A stretch of 7,987 bases of DNA, taken from assembly GCA_048615375.1 (NCBI GenBank), contig JBMCLJ010000063.1:1-7987 (forward strand). Reading direction: 5' to 3'. Positions within the stretch are counted from its first letter, which is position 1; each line of letters begins with the position of its first letter. The notes below the pieces were generated by a model that saw nothing but the letters and a program-made list of their open reading frames with translations, was not told the DNA's origin and ran no database searches. Origin of the DNA: JBMCLJ01 sp048615375. Lineage in GTDB: Bacteria; Patescibacteriota; Dojkabacteria; JAOAGR01. Positions 4,738 to 7,987 of the stretch are shown piece by piece. A program made the position numbers and the translations under genes.

Positions 4738-6873
4738 CTATTTTCTTAATGACTCAAGCTCTTTGATCATATCTCTGTATTCAGCCGCTTTAAAAAATTC
4801 AAGCTCATCAGCTGCAAGCTTCATTTTCTCCCTGTATTCTTCGAGAAGCTCTTCGATCTGAGCGGAAGTCATATCTTTCCCTCCAGTCTTTTGCTTTGCT
4901 TTGCGCGATTCGGCCTTTGCTGTCTCTTCTTCCTGACTTCGTTGGAGCTGGTCAGTTATTTCTTTAACAATTGGAGTAGGCGAAATATTATGCGTTTTGT
5001 TAAAAGTCACTTGAATATCCCTTCTCCTCCTGGTTTCTTCAATGGCCAGTCGCATAGACCCGGTAACATAATCTGCGTACATAATTACTTTTCCTTCAAC
5101 ATTTCTTGCTGCCCGACCAATAGTTTGTATGAGTGAAGTCTGGTTACGCAGGAAACCTTCTTTATCAGCGTCAAGAATTGCCACAAGACCTACTTCAGGA
5201 AGATCCAGACCTTCACGGAGCAGGTTGATACCTACTACAATATCATAAACACCTAGACGAAGAGCTTTCAGTATTTCTACGCGTTCAATAGTATCAATAT
5301 CGCTATGCAGGTATTGCACTTTAAAGCCCTGTTCGTTGAGATAATTACTTAGCTCTTCAGCCATGCGCTTGGTGAGTGTAACAGCCAGGACTCTCTGATT
5401 GTGTTCAATTTTCGCTTTAATCTCTTTTTCGAGGTCTTCTACCTGCCCCATTATTGGTCGTACTTCAATTACCGGGTCTAAAAGTCCTGTAGGACGGATA
5501 ATTAATTGAGCTATACCTGTGGTATGGTAATCATCATACGTCAGCCGGGTAATAATTTTATTATAGAGACGTGCTTGTTTATCATCCTTATCTTCTGATT
5601 TACTGATGAATGAAAGAAGCTCCTTATCAGTACGTTTATACACTCTTTGTGCTTCTTGAATGGATCGCGTTAATTCCCACTCCTGTGGTGTTGCGGAAAC
5701 ATACACGGCTTGATTGACACGTTTTGAAAATTCTTCGAAATTAAGAGGACGATTATCCAGAGCGGAAGGTAATCGAAACCCGTAATCTACAAGGTTTTTC
5801 TTTCTTGCACGATCACCGTGATACATACCCCGTACCTGAGGAAGGGTAATATGAGACTCATCAATAAACATCAAGTAGTCATCAGGAAAATAATCAAGAA
5901 GGCACGATCCGGGCTCACCGGGTTTGCGCCCTTCAATCACTGCAGAATAGTTTTCAATACCATTACAGTATCCCACTTCTTCCAGCATTTCTATATCATA
6001 ATTTGTACGTTGCTTGATTCTAAGCGCTTCAACATCCTTACCTGTCGACTCGAAAAACCTGATTTGTTGTTGTAGTTCATCACGGATAAAAGGAATTCTG
6101 TCTTTGAGTACATCAAAGGGAGTAACATAGTGCTTTGAGGGAAATACATCAAGCTCTTCAAAATCCCCAAGGTATTGACCGGTTACCGGGTCAATAGCCT
6201 TAATTGAATCAACTTCGTCCCCAAAGAATTCAATACGAAACACCCTGTCTTCATATGACGGGTACAGATCCACAGTATCTCCTTTTACCCGGAAACATCC
6301 TCTCCTGAAATCTATATCATTTCTGACATACTGTATATCTACTAATTTTCGAAGTAGTTTATTTCGCTGTATCATCTCTCCCTTTGCAATCGAAAACGAA
6401 AGCAATTCGTAATTCTCGGGTGAACCAAGACCATAGATACACGACACGGAAGCGACTATAAGCACATCCCGACGGGTCAACAAGCTCTGTGTAGCAGCGT
6501 TACGATATTTCTCAATCTCTTCATTTATCTGTGATTCTTTCTCAATATACAAATCCCGCGCTGGAACATACGCTTCAGGCTGATAGTAATCATAGTAGCT
6601 GACAAAATACCGCACAGCATTATCAGGGAAAAAAGCTCTAAACTCCGCAGCGAGTTGGGCAGCCAGAGTTTTATTATGTGCCAGAACCAGGGTTGGTTTC
6701 TGGACTCTTTCAATGATATTTGCCATAGCGAAGGTCTTTCCTGTTCCTGTTGCGCCAAGCAGTACCTGCTGGTTCATCCCTTTCCCTACGCCTTCAACTA
6801 ATTTATCTATTGCTTGTGGTTGATCACCGGTTGGGCTGTACTGCGAAACCAGTTTGAACGTTTTATTCTTCAT
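4738..6873 (-). CDS. uvrB: Excinuclease ABC subunit B (UvrB)
   Basis: UvrB is the damage-verifying helicase-like subunit of nucleotide excision repair; UvrA loads it and it recruits UvrC. The 711 residues carry the expected parts in order: QYSPTGDQPQAI (11-22), Walker A GATGTGKT (40-47), the beta-hairpin tip YYDYYQPEAY (93-102), DESH (338-341), VSATP (392-396), IIRPTGLLDP (458-467), GINLLREGLDLPEV (548-561), motif VI QTIGRAAR (583-590), and a C-terminal UVR domain (about 668-711) for UvrC contact. Two departures stand out. The usual SATPGPYE reads SATPQEWE. About 45-50 charged residues (roughly 402-452) sit between that point and the RPTGLLDP motif, where other UvrBs have about ten. This explains a length above the usual ~660-680. 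The ATG at 6873 gives a complete N-terminus. No LexA-type box was recognised. Identification is certain. Confidence 0.97.
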   Translation of the reverse strand: MKNKTFKLVSQYSPTGDQPQAIDKLVEGVGKGMNQQVLLGATGTGKTFAMANIIERVQKPTLVLAHNKTLAAQLAAEFRAFFPDNAVRYFVSYYDYYQPEAYVPARDLYIEKESQINEEIEKYRNAATQSLLTRRDVLIVASVSCIYGLGSPENYELLSFSIAKGEMIQRNKLLRKLVDIQYVRNDIDFRRGCFRVKGDTVDLYPSYEDRVFRIEFFGDEVDSIKAIDPVTGQYLGDFEELDVFPSKHYVTPFDVLKDRIPFIRDELQQQIRFFESTGKDVEALRIKQRTNYDIEMLEEVGYCNGIENYSAVIEGRKPGEPGSCLLDYFPDDYLMFIDESHITLPQVRGMYHGDRARKKNLVDYGFRLPSALDNRPLNFEEFSKRVNQAVYVSATPQEWELTRSIQEAQRVYKRTDKELLSFISKSEDKDDKQARLYNKIITRLTYDDYHTTGIAQLIIRPTGLLDPVIEVRPIMGQVEDLEKEIKAKIEHNQRVLAVTLTKRMAEELSNYLNEQGFKVQYLHSDIDTIERVEILKALRLGVYDIVVGINLLREGLDLPEVGLVAILDADKEGFLRNQTSLIQTIGRAARNVEGKVIMYADYVTGSMRLAIEETRRRRDIQVTFNKTHNISPTPIVKEITDQLQRSQEEETAKAESRKAKQKTGGKDMTSAQIEELLEEYREKMKLAADELEFFKAAEYRDMIKELESLRK

Positions 6874-6892
6874 AGTGTTTTGCCAATTTATA

Positions 6893-6898
6893 ATTATA
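6893..6898 (-). promoter_or_regulatory. Probable -10 box of uvrB
   Basis: TATAAT on the minus strand ends 19 bases before the uvrB ATG, flanked by overlapping AT-rich alternatives (TATACT just upstream, TATAAA just downstream at 6892-6887). Transcription would start near 6886, leaving a leader of about 13 bases without a Shine-Dalgarno. The -35 region (TTTTTA, 17-base spacer) is poor, so the call rests on the -10 box alone. Confidence 0.4.
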
Positions 6899-6980
6899 GT
6901 ATAGACATCAGGAATTAAAAATAGACTATTGTCGTGGTGAAGTATTCATACTGATTATATATTTCAAATTATAAAAAATT

Positions 6981-6989
6981 TGCTATCAT
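6981..6989 (+). promoter_or_regulatory. Extended -10 promoter of the sigma factor gene
   Basis: TGCTATCAT fits TGnTAnnnT. Transcription would begin near 6996, giving a leader of about 68 bases before the ATG at 7064. This is the only extended -10 box here with a sizeable leader, and that leader contains two hairpins. A weak -35 candidate is TTTCAA at 6962-6967. Confidence 0.4.
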
Positions 6990-6994
6990 AAATA

Positions 6995-7021
6995 TTGAGA
7001 GAAGAACTATGTAACTCTCAA
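6995..7021 (+). promoter_or_regulatory. Leader hairpin 1 with AUG-stop in its loop
   Basis: TTGAGAG (6995-7001) pairs perfectly with CTCTCAA (7015-7021) around a 13-base loop. The loop contains ATG TAA (7009-7014), a start codon directly followed by a stop, with purine-rich GAGAAGAA (6999-7006) just before it. The stem begins about where transcription would start. A regulatory role is speculative. Confidence 0.3.
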
Positions 7022-7033
7022 CTTACTTAATTA

Positions 7034-7053
7034 ATGTTAATGAAAATTAACAT
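7034..7053 (+). promoter_or_regulatory. Leader hairpin 2 with GAAA tetraloop
   Basis: ATGTTAAT (7034-7041) and ATTAACAT (7046-7053) form a perfect 8-bp stem closed by a GAAA (GNRA-type) loop, ending ten bases before the sigma factor ATG, where a Shine-Dalgarno would normally sit. It could fold in RNA and limit ribosome access, or as DNA serve as a dyad operator. The AT-rich stem is weak, and neither role is shown. Confidence 0.35.
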
Positions 7054-7063
7054 GCTCTGAATT

Positions 7064-7645
7064 ATGACAAATGCAAAAATACAAAATCTTGTAAAACAAG
7101 CCCAGATGGGTGAAAAAGAAGCGTTGGCAAAATTATATAATCTTTTTTTTGACCAAATATACTATTTTGTATATTCGAGAGTGAACAGCGTTCATGAAAC
7201 GCAAGAGATAGTTTCTGACGTGTTCCTTTCGATGGTAGAAGGGATTCATAAATTTAAAGGTCAATCTTCTTTTAAAAATTATATGTTCGGGATCACAAAA
7301 AATAAGATTCGCGATTATATAAAGAATAAATACAAAGCTGGCAGTTATGTACTGCAAAGCAACCTTGATGAAAACCTTTTCGAAAACATAACAGTTGAAG
7401 AGGTTGATACCAGTTACCGGAATCGCTTGCGAAAAGTACTCGGTAAGGTCTATAATGTTATGAAACCTAGATACGCTAAAGTGCTTGATTTGAGGTACAA
7501 TCAGATGAATACTGTAGGAGAAACTGCCCAGAAGCTCGGGATTTCGGAGAACAATGTAAAAGTTATACAACATCGCGCAATAAAAGAAGCGAAAAACATT
7601 TGGGAAAATCTCGATGAAAAAGAAAGAAAAAAATATTTCAATTAA
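7064..7645 (+). CDS. ECF-type RNA polymerase sigma factor
   Basis: A 193-residue sigma-70 family protein of the extracytoplasmic function type, with only regions 2 and 4. Region 2 spans about 20-91: ALAKLYNLFFDQIYYFVYSR, then ETQEIVSDVFLSMVEGIHKFKG and the promoter-melting/-10 segment FKNYMFGITKNKIRDYIKNK. Region 4 spans about 125-180, with a helix-turn-helix in TVGETAQKLGISENNVKVIQHRA that would read a -35 element. There is no sigma 1.1 or region 3. Length is typical for ECF factors. The ATG at 7064 is preceded by two hairpins and no Shine-Dalgarno. The last 32 bases overlap the next gene in another frame, so the two are probably co-transcribed and translationally coupled, a frequent arrangement for a sigma factor and its regulator. 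Target promoters are unknown. Family assignment is confident. Confidence 0.92.
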   Translation: MTNAKIQNLVKQAQMGEKEALAKLYNLFFDQIYYFVYSRVNSVHETQEIVSDVFLSMVEGIHKFKGQSSFKNYMFGITKNKIRDYIKNKYKAGSYVLQSNLDENLFENITVEEVDTSYRNRLRKVLGKVYNVMKPRYAKVLDLRYNQMNTVGETAQKLGISENNVKVIQHRAIKEAKNIWENLDEKERKKYFN

Positions 7646-7940
7646 CTTCAAAGATACTGAAAACTTCAAAAACTGCCTATGGAAGAGTATATCCAGTGAT
7701 TGCTGTCAAGGTAGTCACTGGTGTTATTCTTATAGTGAGAAAAAACTTTTTCTGCTAGTGCTGGGTGTTTTAATTTCACTTGGCGCGATAGTTTTTATAT
7801 CACTACAACACACGAGAGAATATACTTCCATACGTGAGCAGCTTCATACGTTCCAAATATCAAACGAAGACCGGCTGAATGACCTCAATACTACATCAGA
7901 CGATTTGCAACCTAATGTAAATACAGTAAGTTCGCAGTAA
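7614..7940 (+). CDS. Single-span membrane protein overlapping the sigma gene; candidate sigma regulator
   Basis: This 108-residue protein has a Lys-rich N-terminus (1-44), one hydrophobic segment at about 45-64 and a polar C-terminal part (65-108) rich in Asn, Asp, Thr and Gln. The topology fits a cytoplasmic N-terminus and an outside C-terminus. The N-terminal part holds Cys at 21, 30, 31 and 37 and His at 35, in CCQGSHWC. These residues might bind metal or sense redox, but the spacing is not the HxxxCxxC motif of zinc-binding anti-sigma factors. No known domain is recognised. The gene starts inside the sigma factor reading frame with a 32-base overlap, the position where membrane-bound anti-sigma factors are often encoded; that role is inference from position and topology only. 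The ATG at 7614 has only a faint purine-rich stretch (GGGAAAA) before it, consistent with coupling to sigma translation. Confidence 0.6.
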   Translation: MKKKEKNISINFKDTENFKNCLWKSISSDCCQGSHWCYSYSEKKLFLLVLGVLISLGAIVFISLQHTREYTSIREQLHTFQISNEDRLNDLNTTSDDLQPNVNTVSSQ

Positions 7941-7944
7941 GTTT

Positions 7945-7953
7945 TGATATATT
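7945..7953 (+). promoter_or_regulatory. Extended -10 box of the gene at the right edge
   Basis: TTTTGATATATT ends at 7953, four bases before the ATG at 7958. It shares TTTTGATA with the box before the 62-residue gene and fits TGnTAnnnT. Transcription would start at or within the ATG. The gap is shorter than at the other two sites, which lowers confidence. Confidence 0.35.
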
Positions 7954-7957
7954 CGTT

Positions 7958-7987
7958 ATGAAAAGCAATACATATTACAAATTATAT
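7958..7987 (+). CDS. Start of an unidentified gene (3' partial)
   Basis: Ten open codons from ATG 7958 (MKSNTYYKLY) run off the window's right edge. The start is supported only by the extended -10 box just before it. The sequence is too short to assign a function. Because it has its own promoter candidate, it may not belong to the sigma factor operon. Confidence 0.3.
   Translation, partial: MKSNTYYKLY

Noticed and set aside
7133..7669. Long open frame of 178 codons on the minus strand opposite the sigma factor gene.
   Set aside because: It is a low-complexity Phe/Ile/Tyr-rich antisense shadow of a clear ECF sigma factor, with no independent start signal.
1..7987. CRISPR arrays, tRNA/rRNA genes, insertion sequences and phage genes.
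   Set aside because: No regularly spaced direct repeats, cloverleaf-like segments, transposase motifs or phage structural motifs were seen on either strand.

Overview
This 8 kb window is bacterial chromosome, AT-rich and densely coding on both strands. It uses the standard bacterial code: TAA, TAG and TGA all end plausible genes, and the TGA of the second lysozyme-like gene ends that protein at the same residues (Ile-Pro) as its TAA-terminated paralog. Several features suggest a Patescibacteria/CPR-type organism: an MraY and a UvrB that are clearly recognisable but carry lineage-specific insertions, few Shine-Dalgarno sequences, extended -10 boxes lying almost against start codons, and small secreted proteins of unfamiliar family. 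The phylum is an inference; nothing here fixes a species.

Layout. (1) 2-847 (+): C-terminal part of an ADP-forming acyl/acetyl-CoA synthetase, with its reading frame open through the left edge. (2) 907-2163 (+): mraY, the lipid I synthase, with a ~45-residue insertion. (3) 2203-2391 (+): a 62-residue single-span membrane protein. (4) 2425-2994 and 3128-3706 (-): tandem paralogs of a signal-anchored, lysozyme-like protein with Glu-Ser and Asn-Cys-Trp-Gly motifs. The first appears shifted out of frame from a well-formed ATG plus ribosome binding site by a nine-A run. (5) 3906-4733 (+): a SanA/YdcF-like (DUF218) membrane protein with an extra N-terminal membrane segment. (6) 4738-6873 (-): uvrB, with an insertion in the helicase core. 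(7) 7064-7645 (+): an ECF-type sigma factor, overlapped by 7614-7940 (+), a single-span membrane protein in the position where an anti-sigma factor is often found. (8) 7958-7987 (+): the probable start of another gene.

Themes. mraY (lipid-linked peptidoglycan precursor synthesis), the two lysozyme-like proteins (probable wall cleavage) and the SanA-like protein (envelope barrier function in other bacteria) give the middle of the window a cell-envelope flavour. The sigma factor/membrane protein pair could be an envelope-sensing module. Extended -10 boxes (TGnTAnnnT) lie before mraY, the 62-residue gene, the sigma gene and the gene entering at the right edge. In three of these four cases transcription would start at or within a few bases of the start codon, implying leaderless mRNAs.
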